From assembly GCA_005406025.1 (NCBI GenBank), contig BGZK01000020.1, positions 372,001 to 436,000 on the forward strand: 64,000 nucleotides of DNA. Reading direction: 5' to 3'. The stretch is from Eumeta japonica. Lineage: Eukaryota > Arthropoda > Insecta > Lepidoptera > Psychidae. Shown piece by piece: positions 36,546 through 48,534 of the stretch. Every line of letters begins with the position of its first letter. Positions within the stretch are counted from its first letter, which is position 1. The position numbers and the translations under genes are program-made. Under the pieces are notes generated by a model. The model was given only the letters and a program-made list of their open reading frames with translations. It had not been told where the DNA came from and did not search any database.

Positions 36546-39022
36546 ATGATCTCATTACAAATATGGTAATAAATATGATATATGAATAATGTACAATATT
36601 TTATTACAATATAATATTTCCATAGCTGACATTTAACATGAGCATTTATTACAGTATCGTCTTTTTGTACTGTGTGTTACCCCGAGGAGAAAGCTCGCCA
36701 GTCACTCGTAACAGCGTAAGGAAATTTCCAGATGGATTTTTGTTTGGAACAGCTACTGCTTCATATCAAGTGGAAGGTGCTTGGGACGAAGATGGTAACT
36801 AGAATAGTTTTTATTTACTTTGGATGTCGTATAAAAATTCCAAATCGTTCATTATTATTTTTTTTTTGCCCTTAGGTAAGTCGGAAAACATTTGGGATCA
36901 TTTAACGCACACCCAGCCCTCTCTCATCGCTGATTATTCAAATGGAGACATAGCAGATGATTCGTATCACCTGTACAAGCGTGACGTGGAAATGATGCGT
37001 GAGTTGGGTCTCGACTTTTATCGTCTCTCGATTTCCTGGACGCGAATTCTGCCAAGCGGTTTCGCAGACCGCATAAATGAACCAGGCGTGGCCTACTACA
37101 ATAATCTCTTCGACGAAATGCTCAAATACAACATAGAGCCCATGGTGACACTTTATCACTGGGACCTACCGCAGCGATTACAGGACTTAGGTGGGTGGAC
37201 CAATCCACTCATAGTCGACTGGTTTGCTGACTATGCCCGAGTTGTTTTTGAGCTGTTTGGTAATAAGGTTAAGTACTGGATCACCATCAATGAGCCCAAA
37301 CAAATTTGTTATAACGGATATGGTGATTCATCACTAGCACCTGCCATCGATTTCAAAGGAATTGGAGAATACTTATGTGCTAAAAACTTACTGTTAGCTC
37401 ACGCAAAAGCCTTTCATATTTACAACGATGATTTTAAAGCAACATATGGCGGCATAATCGGTATATCCTTGAGCGCACAGTGGTACGAACCTGCTAGTGA
37501 CTCAATTATCGACATAGAGGCTGCAGAAGAACAATCACAATTTGAGGTATGTTTTACATATTGAAACACAATTAAAACAATTTTAGTAATTAATGAGGAT
37601 ATCCTTTGTTTACTGCAATTTATGTATAAAATAGGACTATTTTAAAACAATTACTATGATAGATCATTTAAATTCCTTATTTTTATAGTGGGCAAAATAC
37701 TCTCATCCGATATTTTCGGAGTCTGGTGATTTCCCTGCCGTGATGAAGGAAAAAATAGCAGCCAAGAGTGCTGAACAAGGGTTCCCTAGATCAAGATTAC
37801 CGGAATTCACACAAGAAGAAATAGAATATGTTCGCGGTTCGTCAGATTTCTTTGGTCTCAACCATTATACGACATATTTAGTGTATCGAAATGAGTCAGT
37901 TTACGGTGTGCATCCTGTGCCATCGTTCTACGATGACATCGATACTGGAAACTATCAGGATCCAGAATGGGAAGCAGGCGAATCACAATCAGTCAAGGTA
38001 AAAATTAAACCATTTTAAACCTTAATTGAAACAATATTGTAATTGGAAAAAAATGTGTACATTTTTCGTCGCCATACCACAAGGAGGATTTTCGTAACGT
38101 GTTGTATATATTTATGATCAATCTACCGTAGACCCTAACAATCCATACTAGTATTACAGCAATTTTAAACATTTTGTATTGGAAATAAAGGCAAAAATAT
38201 ATATTGTATATCACTGAACAGATAGTGCCGTTGGGATTCTACAAACTACTCACCGAGATACGCGAGAGCTACAACAACCCGCCGGTGTACGTGACCGAGA
38301 ACGGGTTCGCCACGTACATCGGGCTGCAGGACGAGGGCCGCGTGCGCTACTACCGCGAGTACCTGTCCGCGCTGCTGGACGCCATAGACGAGGGCTGCGA
38401 CGTGCGCGCCTACACCGCTTGGAGCCTCATGGACAATTTCGAATGGATGAAAGGATATACGTAAGTGTAAAAGTATGAAAATGATATACCCTGTTAATAA
38501 CAATATTAATATGATAATCCTAAACTCACAATCACGCTGAATACAATTTTTTTTTGATGTTTCCCAGTGAATTTAGGTTTTATGTCATTTTGTGATTATC
38601 ATTCTCTTATATAACTCAATACAATTTTTTTTTCGAAAATATCCTTCGTTATAAAATATATATAGAATAAAAGCATTTTTATCACGTTATCATAGGCGTA
38701 GACTTTCAGTGTTATATAGAAAATAGAGAGTTTATTCAAATTAAGAAATTATAAAAACACAGTTCAGTCTTTAGTATGATTTTTACATCTATTTTGTGGT
38801 GTGACATTTTTTATTAATAGTTTTTTTTACTAAAATAGTGCTCAGACTTGTCACTTTTATAGACAAAGATTCGGACTGTACGAAGTGGACTACGAGAGCC
38901 CAGAGCGCACGCGCACGCCACGTAAGTCTGCTTTCGTCTACAAGGAGGTTGTACGTTCGCGCACTCTCGACCTCGACTATGAGCCCAACACCGACGTTAT
39001 GACTATTGACGACGGACACTGA
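36546..39022 (+). CDS. Secreted GH1 beta-glucosidase / myrosinase-like protein, G4
   Basis: Exons are 36546-36565, 36655-36794, 36876-37546, 37689-37997, 38222-38460, 38863-39022, giving 512 residues (513 if the adjacent ATG at 36543 is used). A signal peptide spans roughly residues 1-18 ([12 protein letters not shown]). Visible GH1 residues are Gln45 in SYQVEGAW, His148-Trp149 in TLYHWDLPQ, acid/base Glu193 in TINEP, nucleophile Glu406 in VTENG, and Trp447, Glu454 and Trp455 in WSLMDNFEW. It should retain beta-glycosidase activity in a secreted compartment such as gut lumen or saliva. The tail after the catalytic core (about residues 470-512) is strongly conserved across the array and ends TIDDGH. 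Exon 5 has VPLGF where its siblings have VPWGF. All splice sites are GT-AG. Substrate cannot be inferred. Confidence 0.9.
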
Positions 39023-39034
39023 TATATCTTATAG

Positions 39035-39040
39035 ATTAAA
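39035..39040 (+). terminator. Possible poly(A) signal of G4
   Basis: The variant ATTAAA lies 13 nt after the stop codon. No canonical AATAAA lies nearby. Confidence 0.3.
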
Positions 39041-39109
39041 AAATGATCTGTAACATAAAGGACATTTTATTTGATTAATTCCCTCTTTGTATTCATCCCG
39101 ATCCTCGTG

Positions 39110-39352
39110 CGGATGTGTGTGTGTGTGCTTGTGTGCCTGGGTTTTTATGTGTGTTATGCTTACGCGTATATGTGCGTATTTTTGTGTGTATAAATTTGAG
39201 ACATTTAAATATCGTAATCCGTAGCCTGATTTCAATATTTTAGTACATTTTATTACAGTGGCCTTATGTTATAGGTGTTATTGAAGGTATGAAAACAACC
39301 AAAATTCACATGGTGGTAGTTAAATTACAAAAGGAAATATAAGTAATATACC

Positions 39353-39422
<70 letters not shown>
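39110..39422. repeat. GT-rich tract and (CA)n(TA)n microsatellite
   Basis: A broken GT tract occurs at about 39115-39190. A (CA)n run at 39352-39375 passes into a long (TA)n run to 39422, which forms the left flank of the long-TIR element. Confidence 0.85.
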
Positions 39423-39426
<4 letters not shown>

Positions 39427-41325
39427 GGTGTTTCAAAAATAATTTTTTTTTTTCCGAACAGGCTCAAAAGTTTCCTTTTGACGTCACGAACCACCAGTGA
39501 AAACCGGAGCTCTTAATATTAATATTAAGTATGTCCTCATCGCATTTTTTTAATTCCCATAAGAATAACACGGGAAAAATTATTTTTGTTTCTTCTGATT
39601 TTTGTACTGTTCAAACGACTAATCAACTAATGAATCGCTGCTATAGTTATTGTAGGGAATTGAACGCTCTACAAAATGGGACTGATAAGATTTTCGATTA
39701 GTCCACGTGTTTAAGAGTTTTTTACAATCAAATTTCAATTTTTTTTAAATTTGATCGAAAACTCTAAATTTTACTAAAATTGTTAGCTTTATGGGAAAAA
39801 TAGGGATCAAATTTTTTGTTAAACACGAATTTACCTTGTAATAAACGTTTACCAATAATGCTTTAATTGATGATAAAATTAGAATTATTAATTTTGTCAA
39901 TAATTGCTTACAGGTAAAAATTGTTAACTCTAGCTCATTAATACAATTAAAACTATTATTTTTAACTTATGCTTATTAATTTTTTTTAGATGTCTCATCC
40001 TCGAGATGATTACCGAGAGCTTTTATTGTTATCTTTAGTTTTTCTTGGTAGTTGTCCAACCGATACGTACATTTTTAAGCGTCCTGGCGCTATGCATCAT
40101 GCACGATGGAAGTCAAAAGCCATCTATAGTTTAAAAATTTTTATGTTTCGGGACCAATTCGTCTTTTCGCTCGTGAAATGAACAATTTACGTCAAGTATG
40201 TATCTTCATTCTTTTATTTTACATTGAAGCGTGGTTCACAGCAACATCTGCTATTTTGGCGCCAAACAAAGATTTAGAGTTGATGAAAAAATTGTTTTCG
40301 GATAAACACATCATCCCGGCGGTATCAAAAGAAGCTTGTAGAAAGATGAAGGAACATCTGTGGTATTTGAATAATGAGTTAGCCACGATATCATTATTTG
40401 ATGACAATGTTTCAGTTGATATTAAAAGAAAAATTATTGATGCAATTAACACCCAGGAAGGCTCTACATTGATGGATCAGCGATTTCATGTTGAAGACAA
40501 AGATCTACCATTGTTGTTGAAAAAAGATTTGAGCAACTTCGTTTCAGACAAGTCATTGGAGCTATTTACAAAATTCGATTTACCCTCTGATTTCTTAGAA
40601 GAAGATATTTTATCGTGGCCTGATAATGAAAGCTACAAAATTTGTCTGGAATTTTTTAAAACCTTAAAAGTGACCAACGACGTTGCTGAACGGGGAATTG
40701 CGTTGATCGAAGAATACAACTGCTGCCTAACCAAAGATGAAGACCAGTTGCAGTATCTATTACAGGTTGTTCGCAATCATCGACAACAATTTTCCGATTG
40801 TAATAAAAAATCTCTCCAATAATAGATATTTGATGTAATTAGATTAGTACATACTTTTAAAAACCTTAATAATAAAGAAATCAGAGATATAAACGTTTAT
40901 GAGAGAATTAATTAATGTTTAGCAAAAAATTTAATCCCCATTTTTCCCATAAAGCTAACAATTTTAGTAAAATTTAGTTTTCGATCAAATTTAAAAAAAA
41001 TTGAATTTTGATCGTAAAAAACTCTTAAGCACGTGGACTAATCGAAAATCTTATCAGTCCCATTTTATAGAGCGTTCAATTCCCTACAATAACTATAGCA
41101 GCGATTCATTAGTTGATTAGTCGTTTGAACAGTACAAAAATGAGAAGAAACAAAAATAATTTTTCCCGTGTTATTCTTATGGGAATTAAAAAAATGCGAT
41201 GAGGACATACTTAATATTAATATTAAGAGCTCCGGTTTTCACTGGTGGTTCGTGACGTCAAAAGGAAACTTTTAAGCCTGTTTGGAAAAAAAAAAAATTT
41301 TTTTAATTTTTTTGAAACATCCTAA
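39423..41325 (+). mobile_element. DNA element with about 400-bp terminal inverted repeats
   Basis: The left end (TTAGGGTGTTTCAAAAA) and right end (TTAGGATGTTTCAAAAA on the minus strand) begin inverted repeats that match almost base for base over about 400 bp (39423-39825 and 40916-41325), including GACGTCACGAACCACCAGTG and an AATATTAATATTAAG block. The element sits in a (TA)n tract, so the target duplication cannot be defined. Inside are about 1.1 kb with a broken transposon-type ORF. The superfamily is unclear. Confidence 0.85.
39990..40822 (+). pseudogene. Transposon-borne ORF of unclear family, one frameshift
   Basis: A first frame (39990-40181) starts just after a polypyrimidine-TAG acceptor-like site and holds FKRPGAMHHARWKSKAIYSL. 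A second frame (40178-40822, 214 codons) continues the protein after an apparent one-base loss near 40160-40170. It holds EHLWYLNNELATISLFDD, a Glu/Asp/Lys-rich middle, and VTNDVAERGIALIEEYNC near the end. The His-Arg-Trp motif and the location between long inverted repeats suggest the C-terminal part of a transposase whose upstream exons are gone. Similar proteins exist in insect genomes as far as I remember, but I cannot name the family. It could instead be an accessory protein of the element. Confidence 0.5.
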
Positions 41326-41329
41326 TATA

Positions 41330-42090
41330 TATATATATATATATATTGGATATTATTTAATAACAAAAGAGTCTCAAAGTAAAATATAATATGCTTATTT
41401 GTTTTAAAATCCGACAATATGTTCAAAATAATCATCAGAAATGATAAAATTAGAAATGTTGGCCACTAGATGTTTTAATGAGAGGAAAAAAATAAAGTTA
41501 ATGAATAGAAAAGGCGTTAATATGGTAAAGGCAAATAGACATTGATTGTCTTCGTATATTGTTAAAAATCAAATAATTTCATTACATACAAAATACAAAA
41601 ATCAAGAACAATAACGAATTATTTAATAGAACGCCCTCTATAGTTATGATTAAACATCTCTAGTATTTTGTAATACGATATAATCTGTTACCTTACGGTG
41701 GTGCTGTTAACCGTAAGGCTACGTCTCTTTTGTCTTAATATTAGACACACGTAAAGCACATATTTGCAAAAAATCGTTTTTTATGAATTAATAGCCTATC
41801 AGCACACAAATGCTATTTCAGATTCTGCTTGATAGAGAAACCAACAAACATTCAATCGTTTTGTATTTTGAACGCATTTATGATTTTAAACAACATTTTA
41901 CTATCAATACCTTTATACGTCATTACCATTTTTTAACAGCAATTTTGATAGATTTATATTATTTGTGTTATTCTGTCGCGCGAGTAGTAAAAATGTTTAG
42001 TCACGGTTGTGAAATTTGTGACGGAAATGTTTACTTATTAAAATTAAACGGTAGTCTAAATACGTTATAAAAAAACTGAAAATAATCAGT
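41330..42090. other. (TA)n flank then AT-rich DNA
   Basis: A short (TA)n run to 41346 mirrors the left flank of the long-TIR element. The rest is AT-rich. The 86-codon frame at 41810-42070 has no recognised motif. Confidence 0.4.
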
Positions 42091-42094
42091 TTTG

Positions 42095-42935
42095 TCATAC
42101 AGAAAAGTTATAAATTTTATTTGCAAATAAGAAATCGGTTTGGAATAATCACGGTTGCACTGATTTGCATAATTGGACAAATGCTGTTAAAAAATACGAA
42201 CAGTCAGAAAAACACTTAAATGTCGTGCTTAAAACGACGTACTTTTGGTAAAACTCATATCGAAACAAATTTAAGTAGCCAATATAAATTTAGACATTCA
42301 AAAACATAATTCAATATTAGATAGAAATCGTAATATTTTTCAACGTTTAATCGATATATATAATATGATTTTTGGGTAAGTATGTATTTCATCATGTCCT
42401 TGAAAAGAAAGGAAACTATCCGTTCATTAAACAGAGGAAATTATTTAGAAACGACAGATTTGCTGTTGAAAAATGGTGGTATTTTGAAAAGTCATTTGTA
42501 AATTTCCACTCAAGCTTACGCTACGAGTTTATCCAGTAGAGTTCAAAACAATTTAATTTTTAGCATTGCCTCACTGATACAGAGCACAATTAAAAAACAA
42601 ATACAGGATACTGATTTTATAGCGATTACTGTTGAAGAAACGTCAGATGTTAGTGGGAGGGAACAGCTCGTAGTTATATTGCAATATTTTTTAGATTCCA
42701 AAGCCGTCGACTGATTTATAAAATACGTGGACGTTAGTTTGGATTGCAAAGCTATTTAAATGAGTTCAGCATTTTTGCATCTCCTCAAAAAAATTCATGG
42801 TACCACGAAAAAATTGGCTCATCACGGCCAATTCACAAAAATACCGTTTGTCGTCGAAACGAGTCTGTCTCACATTTATTTCCTAAGAAAGTCGTATCGT
42901 TGAAATTCCTGTGTATAGTATTTTTGAAGCGTTCT
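42095..42935 (+). mobile_element. hAT-like (DUF4371/ZMYM-type) transposase fragment
   Basis: Translated in pieces, the plus strand gives CTDLHNWTNAVKKYEQSEKH, then LLKNGGILKSH, then IQDTDFIAITVEETSDVSGR followed by EQLVVILQYF. This matches the layout of hAT-type transposases with the DETSDxSxxEQL signature, here with Glu in place of the first Asp. Frameshifts and stops are frequent, so it is a dead copy. Confidence 0.65.
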
Positions 42936-43244
42936 TGAAAGACAAATGTAAAAATACTTATGTGAGAAAAAGGTGTGGATTGCAAGAACATGTAATGACT
43001 AGAGTAGAAAAGGTATTTTGAAGTGGTTTGGTAATCTACAAAGAATAGACAAAGAGAGATGAAATAAGTCTATATAGCGAATGGGTGTTACGTGGGGCGT
43101 ACTATAAGTACCTGGAATTAGGCACTTATGTAAACAATATCTAAAAAGTAATTATAAAATTTAAAAATGGAACTCCTTGGCTGTAGAATACATGTTTTAT
43201 CTAACGGTCGATTGTTTTATCATTGTGGCGTCATTTTGAAAATT

Positions 43245-44360
43245 GCGTGTCTTCATCACTACGGATTTAAGAGGTGAAAATTTTCGTAGTATGATTTTCT
43301 ACGATTATAAGTGTAATTTTACAGCTCCGGAGAACCTCACTCGACTTCGTACTGCTTTTAGCAATGAAGCACCATACAAGACAATTATTTATAACTGTGG
43401 GCCTAGCATGACAACAAGAGTCTCTTTATGGGGCTGTCTTTATCGCGCTAATAGGATTAGCGAATGGGACAGTCCTATAGAGAGCCTCTTGTCTAGGGCA
43501 TCATGCTAGGCCCGCTGGTTTACAGAATTCAAGCGCGGTCGTGTCAATCTCAGTGGTGAATTTCGTGATGGTCGCCTGTCCACTGCTGCAAACAATAAAA
43601 AACGTCGATGCTGTGCGCCATATGATTGAAACAGATAGACATGTCACCTACCACGAGATTTGAGCATCCTCATGCATGAGTCAAATACAATCAATTCTAC
43701 ACATACCTTTAGGTATGAAAAAAGTGTGCTCACGGTGGATCGCACACAATTTGGTGTGCGATATAGTAATAGGAGATGAAACATAAATTTATTGCTACGA
43801 CCCCAATATAAAGCAGCAATCGACCTCATGGGTTTATCGTGATGAGTCGAAACCAACCAAAGTAGCACGCGAGAGAAGTATGCTCGAAGTGGATGATTTT
43901 TAACACAATTGGACACGTAACTGCTGTTGCTTTGGAGAGTTATTTTGCCGTGAATAATAATTTTTATACGACCATTTGTTTGCCAGAAGTTATTTATGAA
44001 CTCCGTAAAAATTACCGTCAACATCGTATCACATTGCACCACAACAATGGCCAACTGGTATTGGACAAACATACAAATAAATTTTTGAAGTACAAAAATG
44101 TAGAACTTATGAGTAATCCTGCATACAGTCCCGACCTCGCACCTCGTTACTGTTTTCTGTTCGCAAACATTAAGAACCGATTACGCGGTCAACGATTTTC
44201 ATTAATTATCAGATGAGGCTGTCGAAGAGTATGAAAAATATGTTTCCGAGGTTACCAAGGAGAAGTGGCATAAATGTTTTTAAAATTGGTTTATTTGTAT
44301 GAAAAAGTGCATTTATGCTAACAGAGAATATTTTGAGAAACAAGAAATTCATTTTTGACC
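43245..44360 (+). mobile_element. mariner, subfamily A, interrupted by a MITE
   Basis: The plus strand reads, across breaks, as mariner transposase. It shows ENLTRLRTAFSNEAPYKT, then (after the MITE) FKRGRVNLSGEFRDGR and a TICLPEVIYELRKNYRQHR block. The usual HHDNA motif reads LHHNNG and the last motif is YSPDLAPRYCF, so the second and third catalytic Asp residues are both replaced. A C-terminal WFICMKKCIYANREYFEKQ follows. It is inactive and of the same subfamily as the fragment at 17.6 kb. Confidence 0.8.
43398..43514. mobile_element. Palindromic MITE, copy 2 (inside mariner)
   Basis: The 117-bp foldback begins TGGGCCTAGCATG and ends CATGCTAGGCCCG, flanked by CTG on both sides (43395-43397, 43515-43517). 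Removing it and one CTG rejoins the mariner reading across AACTGGTTTACAG, which confirms both ends of the insertion. Confidence 0.9.
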
Positions 44361-44399
44361 ATTCATAGTAATTTTTTCTCATTCATTCCAGACATTTTC

Positions 44400-44590
44400 A
44401 ATGCACCCTACATAAAAGACACGTTATACTCCAAATTTCATCAGTATACACTAAATGTCAACGGTATTTTGTGAGTAAAATATTTATAACATACGGACGG
44501 ACAGACATGAAACAATTAGGGTTTCGTTTTTGTCATGATGATTACGGAATCCTAAGAATGTGCAGTATGAATCTAACACGTTGTCGATAC
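44400..44590 (-). repeat. Lepidopteran interspersed repeat, inverted copy
   Basis: ACGGACGGACAGACATGAAA, TAGGGTTTCGTTTTTG and ATTACGGAATCCTAAG are the reverse orientation of the repeat seen at 35085-35300. Confidence 0.55.
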
Positions 44591-44599
44591 GCATATAAT

Positions 44600-45535
44600 C
44601 TTGCACTACATAGTTTGATTATGAAGTTCTATAGAGCTAAACGAAATATTGACATTGTGCTGAGAATACGTCAAAGAGAAAATTTTTGAGATAGCTCACT
44701 TAAAAATATACATCTCGGTATGTTAGAGTCGAATTCATACTAGCAATGTACTTATTCAAACCTTAATGCTATAGTTAAAAATCTCGAAGCGTCCATACAG
44801 TTTCTCATCTTAAACTTTAATTATTTAAATTGGAAGAATATACTGAAAGTACTTCATATTGTTGCAACAAGGCCTAATGAAATTCTAGATGATAACCTTT
44901 AATTAGATAAAAAATAAATGTATAGAAAAAGACTGATTTTGAGTCGGCAATTTGTGATACGTGTTCATGCTTTCACAAGCTATAGATCATTGACAAATGA
45001 AGTCGTTTCGTGCTCGTTACGTAATGAGAACGAAGAGTTAAACGAGTATGTTGAACGGGTTAAAGTGCATTTGGATCTACCAATACATTAAACAAACAGA
45101 AATTATCAATAATGCGGATTCAATTTTCGAAAACCAGTAAGCGACCAAACATTTTTTACTACTGAACGAACTTCCTGAAACGAATTAATTATGTGAATTT
45201 TTATAGTCCCTAAATATTGAAATTCTCCAACGGAAATATGTACATTCAACCCTGTAGAAATGTGTCTTATCATAAGTATAGACAAATATAGTTGCTAGTT
45301 TGGATGTTGGTCAAGCGGTAAAACACACTGTTAACAAAGTGTGTGCTTACCATGAAGATAAATATAACACATATGAGTTATAAAACTGCGTCTGCAAAAA
45401 GTTTTACGCAACAAAAAGTTTGTAATCCCATAGGGTTATACAAAATTAAATAAAATAGCCTTAATTATGCTATGCATAACATAGGAGAAAGTTTTTTCAT
45501 ATTTTACATACGAATTTAAGATAATTTATCATCAT
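44600..45535. other. Intergenic, possibly old transposon coding sequence
   Basis: About 44940-45260 has slightly protein-like composition in broken frames but no motif I can name. An inverted repeat CACACT..AGTGTG occurs near 45325. Confidence 0.3.
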
Positions 45536-45539
45536 ATTT

Positions 45540-45720
45540 TATTCACGTTTAATTATATATGCCATTTTCTACAACAACTTCTTGCCATTTTGTAGGTAGT
45601 GACATAATCGCATTGATGTAAAAATCTTGGGACTTCTGATCGAAAAAGTGACGAGCAGTTTTGAGAGTCCTCTCTTGATATTGACCTAACACTACCTAAA
45701 CTTTTTTCCGGACCTAATAA
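45540..45720 (-). mobile_element. mariner subfamily B, 3' scrap
   Basis: The minus strand gives the C-terminal end of a mariner transposase (LGSVRSISREDSQNC, then ending with a tail like KWHI). It corresponds to the same part of the copies at 18.2, 49.9 and 60.6 kb. Confidence 0.65.
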
Positions 45721-46031
45721 TATTATACATAACATGTACGAGATTGTTAAAGAAGTTCCTATATTATAACATGTAGCAAAATTTTCTAATAAGCCAATCT
45801 TAAAGGATTTTGCGTCAAATTTAAAAGATCAAGGGTAGTTTAAAATTTCATTTCTATCATAAAAAATCAGATGTAAGAGAATGCAGAACCAATGTAATAC
45901 TGATGACTTTTATTTATCGACAATTCTTATCTTGACTTGAGTTTTAACGGATTCTATTGTCATAATGTATACACATATTTTATACATCTTCTCACAGATA
46001 CGCTATCACAACAATACGTTCAGTGAAAAAG

Positions 46032-46039
46032 TATAAATA
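46032..46039 (+). promoter_or_regulatory. TATA box of G5
   Basis: TATAAATA lies 55 nt upstream of the ATG. A GATA-type CTTATCT motif is at 45926-45932. Confidence 0.6.
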
Positions 46040-46086
46040 TAAGATAACACACACTTAAAGAAATATTGTATCTTTCTTTAGCCATC

Positions 46087-48509
46087 ATGATCTTACTTCG
46101 TATAAGGTAATATCAACGAATTAGTAAATTATTGTCTGTGTTTGGTTTCATAACATTTTCTCACTTTTTACAGTGCATTCTTTCTATATTTAGCGCTCAT
46201 TCTGGCAGAAGATGTACCTAGAAAGTTCCCAGATGGATTTTTATTTGGCACTGCTACAGCTTCATACCAAGTGGAGGGTGCTTGGGACGAAGATGGTAAT
46301 TAGAATAGTTCATTTAAAGTTCTTATGAATATAACGCATTATTAAATTACTTTACTCTTTCAGGCAAAACAGAAAACATTTGGGATCATTTAACACACAC
46401 ACAACCTCATCTCATCACCGACTATTCCAACGGAGACATAGCCGACGACTCGTATCACCTGTACAAGCGTGACGTGGAAATGATGCGTGAGTTGGGTCTC
46501 GACTTTTATCGTTTTTCAGTCTCTTGGCCGCGAATCCTACCAAGCGGATTCGCAGATCGCGTAAACGAAGCAGGTGTTGCCTACTACCATAATCTTATCG
46601 ATGAATTGCTCAAATACAATATAGAGCCTATGCTGACACTATATCACTGGGACCTACCGCAACGATTACAGGACTTAGGTGGGTGGACCAATCCACTCAT
46701 AGTCGACTGGTTTGCTGACTATGCTCGAGTTCTTTTTGAACTTTTTGGAGATAAAGTGAAATACTGGATAACAATAAATGAACCTAAACAGGTTTGTTAC
46801 AATGGATATGGCGATTCATCACTAGCTCCTGCAATCGACTTCAAAGGAATAGGCGAATATCTATGTGCCAAAAATTTGTTATTGGCGCACGCAAAAGCGT
46901 TCCACATTTACAACGATGAGTTTAAACCAAAGTACGGAGGTATAATCGGCATAGCTATAAGTGCACGGTGGTATGAACCTGATAGTGACTCCCAAGTTGA
47001 TATAGAAGCTGCGGATGATCAATGGCAGTTTGAGGTATGTTTTGTGCGAATAAAATTAATCATACTTAATATATAATTTTGGCAGAGCTATTAAGATTTA
47101 AATGATCTATTCGAAACTAACTATAACTCATCGTTACTCCATTACATTTTCTGTTTTTGTAGTGGGGTAAATATTCTCATCCAATATTCTCGGAAACTGG
47201 TGATTTTCCCGCTGTGATGAAAGAAAAAATTGCAGCCAAGAGCGCAGAACAAGGATTTCCTAGATCAAGATTACCGGAATTCACACGAGAGGAAATAGAT
47301 TACGTACGAGGATCATCCGATTTCTTTGGAGTCAATCATTACTCAACACATTTGGTATATCGGAATGAATCTGTCTACAATGTACATCCGGTACCATCTT
47401 TTTATGATGATATGGACGTTGGATTCTATCAAGACCCGGAATGGGAATCTGGAGAATCGGAAACAGTAAAGGTAAAAATAAAAATACTTGAAAGATTCAC
47501 TAAAAAAATATAAACCTTTAAGAGATCCTGTTAAAAAAAAATGAATAAGTAAAAGTCACATTTTTTAATATATTGACAATGTATCGTTACATAGCTGTAA
47601 ACTTTTTTTTATATTTTAAGTACTACTTAAAATTTTACTTACAATATATTTTAGATTTTAAAAAGATTGAAAATTCACGTTTAAGTAAATTTAATAAAAC
47701 TACAAAAATACCTATTGCATGTTGTTATTTAGATAGTTCCATGGGGATTCTACAAGTTATTAAAGAAAATCCGTGAGATTTACGACAATCCGCCCATCTA
47801 CGTGACCGAGAACGGGTTCCCCACACACACTGGACTGCAAGACGATAACCGCATACGCTACTATCGCGGTTATCTGTCCGCCTTATTAGACGCCGTTGAG
47901 GAGGGATCTAACGTTCGCGCTTATGCTGCTTGGAGCCTTATGGACAATTTCGAATGGATGCAAGGATACACGTATGTACAATGTCTCAAGTTTAAAGCTG
48001 AAACATTTTCTCTGGCTCTAAGTGACCTTGCAATTTTACAAATCATTTAATTTTTGTTTAACAATTTGAACAATTTCAAGATGTATTGAGCATTTAAAAT
48101 AACAGCATTTTAAGTTCTATTAAATGTTTCTCTTTCTTAAGCATCAACTTATGCACACGTTTATTGCCTAAAAATATTTTTGATCAACGAAAACTCTGAT
48201 AGATTTTAAAAACAGATATTATCTTACTGACAATTTAGGTATATTTCACAGATGCATTAAAATATATTTTCCCTATTATATTTTTAAAAATTTTTCCTTT
48301 TATAAAAACGGCTAAATTAATTTATTAACTGTACTTATGATTTTTATAGGCAAAGATTCGGCCTATACGAAGTGAACTACGACTGCCCAGAGCGTACGCG
48401 CACACCGCGCAAGTCCGCCTTCGTCTACAAGGAGGTCGTGCGTACACGCACTCTCGACCTCGACTACGAGCCTGACACCGATGTCATGACTATTGATGAG
48501 GGACATTGA
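46087..48509 (+). CDS. Secreted GH1 beta-glucosidase / myrosinase-like protein, G5
   Basis: Exons are 46087-46106, 46174-46295, 46364-47034, 47163-47471, 47733-47971, 48350-48509, giving 506 residues. A signal peptide is present ([11 protein letters not shown]). Exon 2 is 18 nt shorter than in its siblings, so the mature N-terminus is six residues shorter. Catalytic residues are in place: Gln39 (SYQVEGAW), acid/base Glu187 (TINEP), nucleophile Glu400 (VTENG) and WSLMDNFEW. The C-terminal tail ends TIDEGH. Exon 5 uses clearly more A/T-ending codons than exon 5 of G2, G3, G4 or G6, so it has escaped the homogenisation seen there, while exon 6 is almost identical to that of G6. All introns are GT-AG, and no lesion was found. 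It is expected to act extracellularly on beta-glycosides; the substrate is unknown. Confidence 0.9.
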
Positions 48510-48523
48510 TGTATTATATAGCA

Positions 48524-48529
48524 AATAAA
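48524..48529 (+). terminator. Poly(A) signal of G5
   Basis: AATAAA lies 15 nt after the stop codon. Confidence 0.5.
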
Positions 48530-48534
48530 CGACA

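Noticed and set aside
45300..45350. tRNA-like phrase TTGGTCAAGCGGTAAAACAC
   Set aside because: It resembles a B-box/D-arm fragment, but no cloverleaf with acceptor and anticodon stems could be built around it.
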